Origin: Brevundimonas sp. MYb52
Lineage (GTDB): Bacteria > Pseudomonadota > Alphaproteobacteria > Caulobacterales > Caulobacteraceae
Length of the DNA stretch: 64,000 nucleotides
Direction of reading: 5' to 3'
Assembly (NCBI RefSeq): GCF_002979535.1
Contig: NZ_PCPB01000014.1
Location: 1 to 64,000, forward strand
In this document: positions 9,163 through 17,987 of the stretch, one piece after another
Layout: the number at the start of each line of letters is the position of its first letter
Numbering within the stretch: position 1 is the first letter of the stretch
Position numbers and translations under genes: made by a program
The notes under the pieces: model-generated
Databases searched by the model: none
Seen by the model: the letters and a program-made list of their open reading frames with translations, nothing else
What the model was told of the DNA's origin: nothing

Positions 9163-9822
9163 TTACTGGCGAGCCAGTTGGCTGGACAGGATCAGGTCCA
9201 GTTGCTTGCGGATATGCGGCGTCAACTCCTCGATGCCCCAGTTGTCGTAGGCGGCGTAGCGGAAGTTGGCGATGAAGGTGTCCCAGATCATCCGGCCCAG
9301 GACCAGTTGGTCCAGATCCTGACGCAGTTCGCCGTCACGAATGCCGGCCTGCAGCACGGCGATGATGGCTTCGATGATCGGCTTGACGAAGGTGCGCGAA
9401 CGCTCGTCGGCGGCCTCGGGCTGGAACCACGAGCGGGCGATCATCGCCTGCATCAACGGCAGGTGTTCCAGCGAGCGGTGGTAGCCGGCGGTCAGGCCCT
9501 CGGCCAGACGCGCGGCGACGCGGCCTTCATGACCGGCGGCGGTCTGGATGTCCTGCAGCAGGCCGGCCATTTCCTCGGCGAAGACGCACTCGAACAGCTC
9601 GGCCTTGTCCTGGAAGTTGGCGAAGACGGCGCCGGTCGACATTCCAGCGCCCTTGGCGATGTCACGGATGGTGGCGGCGTCGTATCCGCGCTCGGCGAAC
9701 AGGGCGCGCGCGGCGTCCAGCACCTTCTGGCGGGTGCGGATCTTGGCGGCCTGACGGCGGTTCATCCGGGCCGGGGCTTCGGTTTCGGAGGCCTCGGGGG
9801 CGGACAGGGTGGTCTCACGCAT
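9163..9822 (-). CDS. TetR/AcrR family transcriptional regulator
   Basis: 219-residue regulator. The N-terminal helix-turn-helix is clear: TRQKVLDAARALFAERGY, then TIRDIAKGAGMSTGAVFANF with the recognition helix. The remainder is an all-helical ligand-binding domain with no obvious known specificity. Several TGACC half-sites and a perfect TGACCTTAAGGTCA palindrome lie 150-215 bp upstream and may be its own operators (inference). The gene transcribed towards it is the Kef-type antiporter, also on the minus strand and ending 229 bp upstream. Confidence 0.88.
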   Translation of the reverse strand: MRETTLSAPEASETEAPARMNRRQAAKIRTRQKVLDAARALFAERGYDAATIRDIAKGAGMSTGAVFANFQDKAELFECVFAEEMAGLLQDIQTAAGHEGRVAARLAEGLTAGYHRSLEHLPLMQAMIARSWFQPEAADERSRTFVKPIIEAIIAVLQAGIRDGELRQDLDQLVLGRMIWDTFIANFRYAAYDNWGIEELTPHIRKQLDLILSSQLARQ

Positions 9823-9975
9823 CAGTTAAATACTCTGGCTCGGGAAGGGCTTAACGCCTGCCGGTCATGAAGAACGACGGTCTGGTCGGGCCAGTTTCAC
9901 GCCGCCTCGGCATAAAACTCGCACCGGACGACAACCGACGTCCGCGGGGGGAGGTCGAACTTTCATCACCGAACA

Positions 9976-10034
9976 ATGACCAAAATGGGTCATGACCTGA
10001 TGGTGAATCTTGCTCAAGCTTGACCTTAAGGTCA
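9976..10034. promoter_or_regulatory. Palindromic TGACC sites upstream of the TetR gene
   Basis: Two palindromes sit in the 228-bp gap before the TetR gene: ATGACC-AAAATG-GGTCAT (9976-9993) and a perfect 14-bp TGACCTTAAGGTCA (10021-10034). A further CATGACCTGATG half-site lies between them. The shared half-site TGACC suggests one dimeric regulator binding repeatedly. The obvious candidate is the adjacent TetR protein, but nothing here proves it. Confidence 0.5.
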
Positions 10035-10050
10035 ATAAACATAAGGGTTA

Positions 10051-11913
10051 TTACGTAGATCGCGTATCCGTGGTCTGCGGTGAGGCGGCGGATCGGGCGG
10101 TGCGGAAGGCGCGCGCCGGGCGGGCGCCGCGGCCATCCGGCGCGGCCGCCTGGAAGGTCTTGCGGAAGCCGTCTCGTCGTTCGTGGATCGAGGCCAGCAC
10201 CAGCCCCATGGGCACGCCGAGGTCGACCAGGGTGTTCTCGGCCAGTTGCAGGCTGGCCTCGGTGGTTTCGGGCACGGCGTCGGTCACGCCCAGGGCGTAA
10301 AGCCGGGCGGCGTGGCGGTCATCACGAGCACGGGCGATCAGGATCAGGTCGGGGCGCAGGGCGCGCGCGGCCTTGACCACCTCATCGACCTTGGCCGGAC
10401 TATCCATGGTGACGATCAGGGCGCGCGCCGAAGCCAGGCCGCAGGCGCTGAGCATGTCAGGTCGGGCGGCGTCGCCGTAATAGACCTCATGGCCGTCGGC
10501 GCGGCCGGCGCGGACCGAGGCCGGGTCGGCGTCCAGGGCGATGAAGCGTTGACCGTGTTCGGCCAGAAGCTCGCCCACCAGCCGTCCCACCCGCCCGAAA
10601 CCGACGATCAGCACAACGCCGTCGGGTCCCAGGACAGCGGTGTCGGGCGACAGGCCTTCGGCCGCGGGCTCGGCGGCCGGGGCGGCCCGCTGCATCACGA
10701 CGCGCGCCAGGACGGCCAGCAGAGGAACGGCGAACATGCTGAGGGTGGCGGCCAGCATGGCCTTGTGGGTCAGCTCGGGCGTCGCCAGGCCCTCGACCAA
10801 TCCGGTGGACAGGATGACGAAGGCGAACTCGCCGGCCGGGCCAAGGATGAGCGCGGTTTCGATGGCCGAGCGGGCCGCCAGCCCCCAGGCGCGGGCCAGA
10901 AGGAAGATGATCAGGGCCTTCAGCAGGATCAGGCCGCCCGCCAGACCCAGGACGGTGGCCGGGTCGGCCGCCACCGCATCCAGATCCAGGCTGATGCCGA
11001 CGCCGATGAAGAAGACGCCGAGCAGCAGGCCCTTGAACGGGTCAATCGCGACCTCGACCTCGCGGCGGAACTCGGTCTCGGCCAGCAGGACCCCGGCCAC
11101 CAGGGCGCCCAGACTCATCGACAGGCCGACGGCCTGGGCTGTGAGGCCGGCGGCGACGACCACCAGAAGCGAGGCGGCGACGAACAGTTCGCGGCCTTCG
11201 CCCCGGTGCTGCGCGCGCGCGACCGAGCGGAACATGGGGCGCAGGACCAGGCGTCCCAGCAGCACCATCAGGAAAAGACCGCCGGCCGCCGGGGCCAGGG
11301 TGAAGAGGGCGCGCCCCAGTTCGGCGGGATCGACGGAGGGCCCGCTTTGGGCCAGGGTCGCCAGGACGGTGACGGTGATCAGTATGGGGGCGACGGCCAG
11401 GTCCTGAGCCAGCAGGACGGCGAAGGTGGCGCGTCCGGTCTCGCTGTTGATCCGTCCCTGGGCTGCGAGCACCGGCATGACCACGGCGGTCGAGGATAGG
11501 GCCAGGCCCATGCCCAGAACCGCAGCGCCGGCCAAGGGCTGGCCCAAAGCCATGAAGGCGACGGCGATGACGACCGCGCAGACGGCGACCTGCAGCATCC
11601 CCAGACCGAAGACGAGGCGCCGCATGGCCTTTAGCCGTTCCCACGACAGTTCCAGCCCGATCATGAACAGCAGGAAGGCGACGCCCAGTTCGGACAGTTG
11701 GCGGATCTGGGCCTGGTCGCCGATGGTCAGCCAACTGAGCCAGCCGGTCGATTGGGCGAACCGGCCCAGGCCGTCGGGCCCCAGCAGGACCCCAGCCGCC
11801 AGAAAGCCCAGAACGGGACTGATCTTGAGCCGGTTGAACAGGGGCACGACAACCCCGGCCGCCGCCAGAAAGACCACCAGGTCCCGATACTCGCCGCCGT
11901 GTCCCTGGCCCAT
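10051..11913 (-). CDS. Kef-type CPA2 monovalent cation:proton antiporter with TrkA-N domain
   Basis: 620-residue inner-membrane antiporter of the KefB/KefC (CPA2) family, exchanging K+ (or Na+) for protons. About twelve hydrophobic segments span residues 5-390, including the family motif GFLAAGVLLGPDGLG near the N-terminus and ALSSTAVVMPVLA. A soluble C-terminal RCK/TrkA-N domain (VLIVGFGRVGRLVGELL, a GxGxxG nucleotide site) follows. The C-terminal 30 residues are Arg/Ala-rich. No KefF/KefG ancillary gene is adjacent. It diverges from the M13 peptidase gene over 151 bp. Confidence 0.9.
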   Translation of the reverse strand: MGQGHGGEYRDLVVFLAAAGVVVPLFNRLKISPVLGFLAAGVLLGPDGLGRFAQSTGWLSWLTIGDQAQIRQLSELGVAFLLFMIGLELSWERLKAMRRLVFGLGMLQVAVCAVVIAVAFMALGQPLAGAAVLGMGLALSSTAVVMPVLAAQGRINSETGRATFAVLLAQDLAVAPILITVTVLATLAQSGPSVDPAELGRALFTLAPAAGGLFLMVLLGRLVLRPMFRSVARAQHRGEGRELFVAASLLVVVAAGLTAQAVGLSMSLGALVAGVLLAETEFRREVEVAIDPFKGLLLGVFFIGVGISLDLDAVAADPATVLGLAGGLILLKALIIFLLARAWGLAARSAIETALILGPAGEFAFVILSTGLVEGLATPELTHKAMLAATLSMFAVPLLAVLARVVMQRAAPAAEPAAEGLSPDTAVLGPDGVVLIVGFGRVGRLVGELLAEHGQRFIALDADPASVRAGRADGHEVYYGDAARPDMLSACGLASARALIVTMDSPAKVDEVVKAARALRPDLILIARARDDRHAARLYALGVTDAVPETTEASLQLAENTLVDLGVPMGLVLASIHERRDGFRKTFQAAAPDGRGARPARAFRTARSAASPQTTDTRST

Positions 11914-12064
11914 GAATCCTCCGTGGCGGCCACTGTGACGCAGGCGATCACGATCTGGCGATAGCCCTCGCGTCTTTCATGAACTTTTTTTAAGACGCGG
12001 CGGCGCTCTCGGCGGGACTAGGGTCCGCGCCGAACCTGAGCACGGGTGAACTAGGGAAACGCTT

Positions 12065-14203
12065 ATGAAGAAACTGCTGATCGGGGCCGCTGTCGGCGCC
12101 CTGCTTCTGCCGGCCGGCGTGGCGGCTGCACAGGACGGTCACGACCATGCCTGCCTGGACGAGAGCTGCACGGTGGTGGAACTGTTCCACGGCGCCTCGG
12201 CCCCCGAAGGCGGCGCGGCGCCGGCCGGTTGGGTTGGCACGGATGCGCCCAAGTACGGAACCTGGGGCTTTGACCTGTCGGGTCGCGACACCTCGGTTTC
12301 GCCGGGCGACAGCTTCTTCCGCTACGCCAACGGCACGGCCTTCGACAAGCTGCAGATCCCGTCGGACCGCACCTCCTACGGCTCCTTCCCGCTGCTGCGT
12401 GAACTGTCGGACAACCGCATGAAGGCCCTGATCCAGGGTCTGGTCGCGCGCACCGACCTGAAGGCGGGTTCGGACGAGGCCAAGATCGCCGACGCCTATC
12501 GCTCCTACATCGACGAGGCGCGCATTGAAGCCCTGGACGCCCAGCCGCTGCAGCCCTTCCTGACGGCTATCCGCGCCGCCGACACGCACGAGAAGATCGC
12601 CGCCTACATGGGTCAGACCCAAGGCCGCGTCGGTTCGTCCTTCTTCGGCACCGGCATCACCATCGATCAGAAGCAGCCGACCCGCTACGCCGTGACGACC
12701 GGCCAGTCGGGCATCGGCCTGCCGAACCGCGACTACTATCTGGACGCCCGCTTTGCGGACAAGAAGGAGAAGTATCAGGCCTATATCGAGCGGATGCTGA
12801 CCAATATCGGCTGGGCTGACCCGGCCGGTCACGCCGCCGCCATCGTCGCTTTGGAAACCAAGATCGCCGAGGCCCACTGGACCCCGATCGAGAACCGTAA
12901 CCGCGACAAGACCTACAACGAATACACGATCCAGACCCTGGCCGCCGAAGCGCCGGGCTTTGACTGGAGCGGCTATTTCAACGCCGCCGGCCTGGGCTCG
13001 GTCGACCGCCTGATCGTGCGTCAGAACACGGCTATGCCCAAGATCGCCGCCATCTTCGCCGAGGCGTCGATCGACACCCTGCAGGCCTGGCAGGCCTTCC
13101 ACACGACCGACGACGCGGCGCCGACCCTGTCGAAGCGTTTCTCGGACGCCCAGTGGGAATTCCGTTCGCGCGACCTGTCGGGTCAGCCCGAACAGCGCAG
13201 CCGCGAAAAACGCGCCATCAGCTTTGCCGAAGGTTCGCTGGGTGAGGCGGCGGGTCGCCTGTATGTCGCCGAATACTTCCCGGCGGAATCCAAGGCCAAG
13301 ATGGAAGAGCTGGTCGCCAATCTGCGCACCGCCCTGTCGCACCGTATCGACAACCTGACCTGGATGGGGACGGACACCAAGGCGGCGGCCCAGGAGAAGC
13401 TGCGCAAATTCACCGTCAAGATCGGCTATCCTGACAAGTGGCGCGACTATTCGGCCCTGGAAGTCCGCGCGGACGACCTGTTCGGCAATACCCAGCGTCT
13501 GGGCCAGTTCCAGTGGAACTACCAGTTGAACCGTCTGAACCAGCCGGTCGACAAGGCCGAGTGGGGCATGACGCCTCAGACGGTCAACGCCTACTACAAC
13601 TCGGCCAACAACGAGATCGTCTTCCCGGCCGCCATCCTGCAGCCGCCCTTCTTTGATCCGGACGCGGACCCGGCCGTCAACTACGGCGGCATCGGCGGCG
13701 TGATCGGTCACGAGATCGGCCACGGCTTCGACGATCAGGGCTCCAAGTCCGACGGCGACGGCGTGCTGCGCAACTGGTGGACCGACGAGGACAAGGCCAA
13801 CTTCCAGGCCCTGACCACGCGCCTGGGCGCGCAGTATGACACCTACGAGCCGCTGCCGGGCTTCCATGTCCAGGGCGGCCTGACCATGGGCGAGAATATC
13901 GGCGACGCCGCCGGCACGGCGGTCGGTCTGGAGGCCTATCACCTGTCGCTGAACGGCCAGCCCGCGCCGGTGATCGACGGCGTGACCGGTGATCAGCGCT
14001 TCTTCTACGGTTGGGCTCAGGTCTGGCAGTCGAAGTACCGCGAGGACGCGCTGAAGAACCAGATCGCCACCGACCCGCACAGCCCGGCTGAGTTCCGCGT
14101 GATCGGCCCGGTGCGCAATATCGACGCCTGGTACGAAGCCTTCGGCGTCAAGCCGGGCGACAAATACTACCTCGCGCCGCAAGACCGCGTCCGCATTTGG
14201 TAA
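12065..14203 (+). CDS. M13 family (neprilysin/PepO-like) metallopeptidase, exported
   Basis: 712-residue zinc endopeptidase. A Sec signal peptide (KKLLIGAAVGALLLPAGVAAA) is followed by a short His/Cys-bearing segment (GHDHACLDESC), the M13 N-terminal domain, and the catalytic domain with NAYYNSANNEIVFPA, the zinc motif HEIGH (about residue 550) and the third ligand Glu in ENIGDAAG. Length matches the family (about 680-720). Likely periplasmic or surface-attached, cleaving small peptides. It stands alone as a transcription unit and ends at a rho-independent terminator. Confidence 0.93.
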   Translation: MKKLLIGAAVGALLLPAGVAAAQDGHDHACLDESCTVVELFHGASAPEGGAAPAGWVGTDAPKYGTWGFDLSGRDTSVSPGDSFFRYANGTAFDKLQIPSDRTSYGSFPLLRELSDNRMKALIQGLVARTDLKAGSDEAKIADAYRSYIDEARIEALDAQPLQPFLTAIRAADTHEKIAAYMGQTQGRVGSSFFGTGITIDQKQPTRYAVTTGQSGIGLPNRDYYLDARFADKKEKYQAYIERMLTNIGWADPAGHAAAIVALETKIAEAHWTPIENRNRDKTYNEYTIQTLAAEAPGFDWSGYFNAAGLGSVDRLIVRQNTAMPKIAAIFAEASIDTLQAWQAFHTTDDAAPTLSKRFSDAQWEFRSRDLSGQPEQRSREKRAISFAEGSLGEAAGRLYVAEYFPAESKAKMEELVANLRTALSHRIDNLTWMGTDTKAAAQEKLRKFTVKIGYPDKWRDYSALEVRADDLFGNTQRLGQFQWNYQLNRLNQPVDKAEWGMTPQTVNAYYNSANNEIVFPAAILQPPFFDPDADPAVNYGGIGGVIGHEIGHGFDDQGSKSDGDGVLRNWWTDEDKANFQALTTRLGAQYDTYEPLPGFHVQGGLTMGENIGDAAGTAVGLEAYHLSLNGQPAPVIDGVTGDQRFFYGWAQVWQSKYREDALKNQIATDPHSPAEFRVIGPVRNIDAWYEAFGVKPGDKYYLAPQDRVRIW

Positions 14204-14223
14204 GCGCCGCGTCTGATGAATGA

Positions 14224-14258
14224 AGAGGGCCGGGGCGGCGACGCTCCGGCCCTTTTTC
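14224..14258 (+). terminator. Rho-independent terminator of the M13 peptidase gene
   Basis: GC-rich stem (AGGGCCGGGGCG with CGCTCCGGCCCT, one G-T pair) with a tiny loop, directly followed by TTTTTCTT. It begins about 20 bp after the stop codon at 14203. Confidence 0.85.
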
Positions 14259-14340
14259 TTGGATGCTGAGCTCGCTCGAATAGGTTTCGATAATTGCCCG
14301 TCGATCGACGGATTCGCGTTGCGGCGCTTGGATTTCAGGC

Positions 14341-14480
14341 ATGAAAAAGCCCGCTGCGGGGGATACATCGCAGCGGGCTTTATCGCTCTCTAAGGAGCGG
14401 ACGTTTCCTCCCCGAAACGCCTTCAAGTTGTCGCTGCGTTTGATCGCTGCGCCTCTTGAGTGAGACCAAATGACGCGAAG
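14341..14480 (-). ncRNA. Possible small RNA ending at a strong terminator (with the terminator at 14343-14381)
   Basis: In the 370-bp gap between the M13 gene and hisS, the minus strand carries a 13-bp stem (AAAGCCCGCTGCG paired with its complement, arms 14346-14358 and 14369-14381) followed by TTTTT: a strong minus-strand terminator. Upstream on that strand a second small hairpin, GTTTC-GGGGAG-GAAAC (near 14395-14415), shows a purine loop, and TTGACT/TTGACG hexamers with AT-rich DNA lie at 14490-14570. This could be a roughly 100-140-nt RNA or simply the long 3' end of hisS mRNA. I do not recognise a known RNA family. Confidence 0.4.
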
Positions 14481-14574
14481 GCCGGGTCCAAGTCAATCAA
14501 TGCCAACGTCAAAAAGCAGCCATTTATGACTAAACGTTGATAACCCATGTCTGTGACGTGGATTTTATCGAAGC

Positions 14575-16068
14575 CTATTCGATAATGGCGCGAACGGTGG
14601 CGACCAGTTCGCTGCGCGCGACCTTCTGTTGACCGGGACGCTCGGCCTTCCAGGCCTCATTGTCCGTAATGGCGGCGGCGCGGGCGCGTCCGGCGTCCAG
14701 ATCCTTGATGGTGACTTCGCCAGCGGCCAGTTCGTTGCCGCCGAGGATGACCACGGCGGGCGCGCCGCGACGGTCGGCGTATTTCATCTGCGCCTTCATG
14801 CCGGCGCGGCCCAGATAGAGCTCGGCGGCGATCCCGGCGGCGCGCAGTTCGGACACGGCGTCGAGGTAGTGCTGCATGTCGTCCTCGGAGAAGACGATGA
14901 CCACGACCGGGCCGCGCACAGCGTCGTCGGCGCCGCGACCGGCGGCGCGCAGGGCCGAGGCCAGACGCGAGACGCCGAAGGAGAAGCCGGTGGCTGGCAC
15001 CGACTGGCCGGTGAAGCGGGCGACCAGATCGTCATAGCGGCCGCCGCCGCCGATGGAGCCGAACCGCACGGCCCGGCCCTTGTCGTCCTTGGTGTCCAGC
15101 AGCAACTCGGCCTCGAACACGGCGCCGGTGTAATATTCCAGACCGCGCACGATGGTGGGGTCGAACTTCACCTCGGCCTCGCCGACGCGCATGGCGGTCA
15201 GGGCCCGGTCGATGGCCGACAGCTCAGCCAGGGCGGCCTCGCCCGCCGCGCCCAGCGAGGCGCCGGCCTTGGCCACCGCGTCCAGCACGCCTGCGCGGCT
15301 GAGGCCCGGGGTCTCGGCCGAGACGAGGAAGGCCTCGACCGCGCCGATGACGGCGGCGGGCAGGCGAGCGCCCTTGGTGTAGTCGCCGGACTCGTCCAGG
15401 CGGCCCTCGCCCAGCAGGGCGCGCACGCCCTCCAGACCCAGGCGATCATATTTGTCGACGGCGCGCAGCGCGGTCAGACGCTGCACCGCATCGGTCACGC
15501 CGCCGGCGTCGAACAGGCCGTCGAACAGCTTGCGGTTGGAGACGCGGATCACCGACTGACCGTCGCCGAGCCCGGCGGCGCGCAGGCCTTCGCAGCCCAT
15601 GGCGATGATCTCGGCGTCGGCCTCGGGCCGGTCCGAGCCGACGGTGTCGGCGTCGCACTGCCAGAACTCGCGGAAGCGGCCGGGGCCGGGCTTTTCATTG
15701 CGCCAGACCGGGCCATAGGCGTAGCGGCGGAAGGGCTTGGGCAGGGTCTCCCAGTTCTGCGCCGCGAAGCGGGCCAGGGGCGCGGTGTGGTCATAACGCA
15801 GGGCCATCCACTCGCCCGGCTCGTCCGATCCGGCGTCATCCTGCATCGCGAAGACGCCTTCGTTCGGACGGTCGGCGTCGGGCAGGAACTTGCCCAGGGC
15901 GTCGGCGTATTCAAACGCCGGCGTCTCCAACGGCTCAAAGCCCCAGCGCTCATAGACTTCGGATACGCGCGCGACGATGCGGCGCTCGGCGGTCAGGTCG
16001 CGGCCGCGACGGTCGGCGAACCCACGGGGGGCGCGGGCTTCGGGGCGGATGGGGGCTTCGTCGGTCAT
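14575..16068 (-). CDS. hisS: Histidyl-tRNA synthetase
   Basis: Class II aminoacyl-tRNA synthetase charging tRNA-His. 497 residues, typical of the longer alphaproteobacterial type. Visible motifs: ALRYDHTAPLARF, motif 2 region FRRYAYGPVWRNEKPGPGR followed by FREFWQCDADTVGSD, the histidine-binding RGLEYYTGAVFE, and a glycine-rich motif 3 (FSFGVSRLASAL). A C-terminal anticodon-binding domain follows (VVVIVFSEDD..., LYLGRAGMKAQMKYADRRGA). The ATG at 16068 gives the expected N-terminus. No hisZ-like partner is adjacent. Confidence 0.93.
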   Translation of the reverse strand: MTDEAPIRPEARAPRGFADRRGRDLTAERRIVARVSEVYERWGFEPLETPAFEYADALGKFLPDADRPNEGVFAMQDDAGSDEPGEWMALRYDHTAPLARFAAQNWETLPKPFRRYAYGPVWRNEKPGPGRFREFWQCDADTVGSDRPEADAEIIAMGCEGLRAAGLGDGQSVIRVSNRKLFDGLFDAGGVTDAVQRLTALRAVDKYDRLGLEGVRALLGEGRLDESGDYTKGARLPAAVIGAVEAFLVSAETPGLSRAGVLDAVAKAGASLGAAGEAALAELSAIDRALTAMRVGEAEVKFDPTIVRGLEYYTGAVFEAELLLDTKDDKGRAVRFGSIGGGGRYDDLVARFTGQSVPATGFSFGVSRLASALRAAGRGADDAVRGPVVVIVFSEDDMQHYLDAVSELRAAGIAAELYLGRAGMKAQMKYADRRGAPAVVILGGNELAAGEVTIKDLDAGRARAAAITDNEAWKAERPGQQKVARSELVATVRAIIE

Positions 16069-16123
16069 GCCGCGCGATTAAGCCATCGGCGGACCGGCTG
16101 CAACTTGCCGCCCGGCGTAAGGG

Positions 16124-17347
16124 TCAGACCTGACGGCGAAGCGGCAGGGCGTGGCCATAGCTGAGGCGCCGCCACAGCCACTCCAGCGGCCCCATGCGGA
16201 AGCGGCTCAACCACAGCGGCGACCAGATCAGTTGCAGGGCCCAGACCGCGACGACGATGGCCCATTGGCCCGGATAGTCGACCTGTCCCATCAGGCGCGG
16301 CCCCCACGGCATGTAGAAGAGGCTGGTCATGATCAGGGTCTGGGTCAGGTAGTTGGTGAAGGCCATCTGCCCGACAGGCGCGAAGAGGCGGCGCACCCAG
16401 CCGACCCCGCGCGAGGTCAGCAGGATCAGGCCGCTAGCGTAGGCCAGGGTGATGAAGATCGGATAGGAGGCGACGACCTCGGACCAGCCATTCGTGGCCT
16501 GAACACCCGGTCCGGCCATGATCTCGCGCCACTCCAGCACGCCCAGCAGGGCCAGGACCGCGCCGCCGACAGCGACCAGGACCAGATAGACGCGGGTGGA
16601 CAGGCGGCCGTGGAAGAAGCCGATCTTGAACAGGCCCAGGCCCAGCATCATCAGCGGCACAGTGGCGAAGACATAGCCGAACAGGCTGGCGCTCTGCAGC
16701 ACGCCCCAGGCCTTGAGGTTCTCGATCAGTCCGGCGGGCCAGCCGCTGCGATAGGCGGCGATGCTGGCGGCGACTGCGTCCTCGGCCAGGCTCATGGACT
16801 CGTCGCTCAGGGCGTCGACCAGAAGGGCGGGGCCGTTGACCGTCATCCACATCGTGGCGGCCTGCAGAGTCGCCAGAGCCAGGGTTGCAGCGGCGCCAAA
16901 CAGGATCAGCGAGCGGGCCGACATGGAACGCATCAACATGACGAACAGCCCGGCCCAGGCGTAGAGCAGCAGGATGTCGCCATACCAGAAGGCGGCGCCG
17001 TGGATCAGGCCGAACAGGGCCAGCCAGAACAGGCGTCGCCGCAGCAGCCGCCCGCGTGCGGCGTCTCCGCGCTCGCCGCCGACCAGAAAGATCGACGCGC
17101 CGAACAGCATGGAAAACAGGGTGACGAATTTCTGATGGAAGAAGACCTCGGTCGTCCAGTGGGCCACGGCCGAGGCGCCGATCAGAGGGAAGGGCGACTG
17201 CTCGGGCGCCAGGGCCGCGTCGATGGGCAGGGCGAAGGCGGCGGCGTTGACCGCCAGAATGCCCAGGACGGCGACCCCGCGCAGCACGTCCAGCGTCTGG
17301 ATGCGGGCGCCCGACCCCACGGGCTGAAGCGTCGTCTGGTCGGTCAT
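16124..17347 (-). CDS. DUF418 family membrane protein (YeiB-like)
   Basis: 407-residue polytopic inner-membrane protein of the DUF418/YeiB family, of unknown function but suggested to be transport-related. The N-terminal signature RIQTLDVLRGVAVLGILAVN and the FHQKFVTLFSMLFGASIFL block are family hallmarks, followed by about eight more hydrophobic helices and a C-terminal GPLEWLWRRLSY motif typical of DUF418. An upstream TTG (17365) is in frame, but ATG at 17347 has a good GGGGAGGG ribosome site. It is the last gene of the run starting with the 3-hydroxyacyl-CoA dehydrogenase. Confidence 0.88.
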   Translation of the reverse strand: MTDQTTLQPVGSGARIQTLDVLRGVAVLGILAVNAAAFALPIDAALAPEQSPFPLIGASAVAHWTTEVFFHQKFVTLFSMLFGASIFLVGGERGDAARGRLLRRRLFWLALFGLIHGAAFWYGDILLLYAWAGLFVMLMRSMSARSLILFGAAATLALATLQAATMWMTVNGPALLVDALSDESMSLAEDAVAASIAAYRSGWPAGLIENLKAWGVLQSASLFGYVFATVPLMMLGLGLFKIGFFHGRLSTRVYLVLVAVGGAVLALLGVLEWREIMAGPGVQATNGWSEVVASYPIFITLAYASGLILLTSRGVGWVRRLFAPVGQMAFTNYLTQTLIMTSLFYMPWGPRLMGQVDYPGQWAIVVAVWALQLIWSPLWLSRFRMGPLEWLWRRLSYGHALPLRRQV

Positions 17348-17423
17348 GGCGTCGGCCCTCCCCAAGTGAGCCGGATGCTCATGCGGGCTCGGGGCGGCGG
17401 GGACACCTTAAATCCGCGTAATG

Positions 17424-17987
17424 TCAGCCGGCGCCGTTCTGCATCAGGCCCATGCGGTTTTTGACCACCGGCGCGGGCGCAAAGGCGATGAAGGCCACGC
17501 ACAGCCCCGCCCACAGGGCGTAGCTGACGCCCACCAGCACCGCCAGCGGCAGGCCGGCGACGCCGAAGATCAGCAGGGTGGTTTCCAGCGCGCCGAGGCC
17601 CTGAACCAGACTCTGAGAGGCGATCACCGACAACAGCGACATGACCACGGCGATCAGGGTCTGGACGGCGGCGGCCAGCAGCCCGCCGAAGACCATGAAG
17701 CGGCAGACCACGCCCAACCGCGTCGAGGGACGGCCAACTCGGGCGTGGGTCTGACGCAGCAGCCACAGACCGATCGGGGCGGCGATCAGGCCCAGCACCA
17801 GCAGGACCAGCCGCCAGTCGGTGTCCACGCCCGAGGCCCAGTTTTCCGGCGGCCAGACGATCAGAGTGACGATCAGCGGCGGCCAGGCGGCGGCGGCCAG
17901 AGCCGCCAGCACGATCCTCTGGGTCGAGCGCTGCGGCGCGACCCGCTTCAGACCCGGCAGGTCCTCGATCCGGTCGAGACGCGACAT
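17424..17987 (-). CDS. Hypothetical four- to five-helix membrane protein
   Basis: 187 residues, not recognised as a named family. Hydrophobic segments at about 25-45, 58-78, 92-118, 130-150 and 155-175 suggest four or five membrane helices with a short basic N-terminus. Its ATG overlaps the stop of the upstream dehydrogenase gene (TGATG), so it is probably translated from the same message, and the DUF418 gene follows 76 bp later. A role beyond membrane location cannot be inferred. Confidence 0.7.
   Translation of the reverse strand: MSRLDRIEDLPGLKRVAPQRSTQRIVLAALAAAAWPPLIVTLIVWPPENWASGVDTDWRLVLLVLGLIAAPIGLWLLRQTHARVGRPSTRLGVVCRFMVFGGLLAAAVQTLIAVVMSLLSVIASQSLVQGLGALETTLLIFGVAGLPLAVLVGVSYALWAGLCVAFIAFAPAPVVKNRMGLMQNGAG

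Larger units (their letters stand above)
14204..14574. other. Intergenic region between the M13 peptidase gene and hisS
   Basis: No protein-coding gene is supportable here. It holds the plus-strand terminator at 14224-14258, the minus-strand terminator at 14343-14381 and the possible small RNA between that terminator and about 14480. The part next to hisS (14500-14574) is notably AT-rich for this genome. Confidence 0.7.

Noticed and set aside
11990..14368. Very long open frame on the minus strand opposite the M13 peptidase gene
   Set aside because: It is antisense to a clear metallopeptidase with HEIGH and signal peptide; translation is low-complexity Gly/Val/Arg/Gln-rich, a typical shadow of high-GC coding DNA.
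14385..14430. RNase P RNA-like GAGGAAA motif on the minus strand
   Set aside because: The motif is isolated; the long conserved RNase P core cannot be folded in the available ~140 nt.
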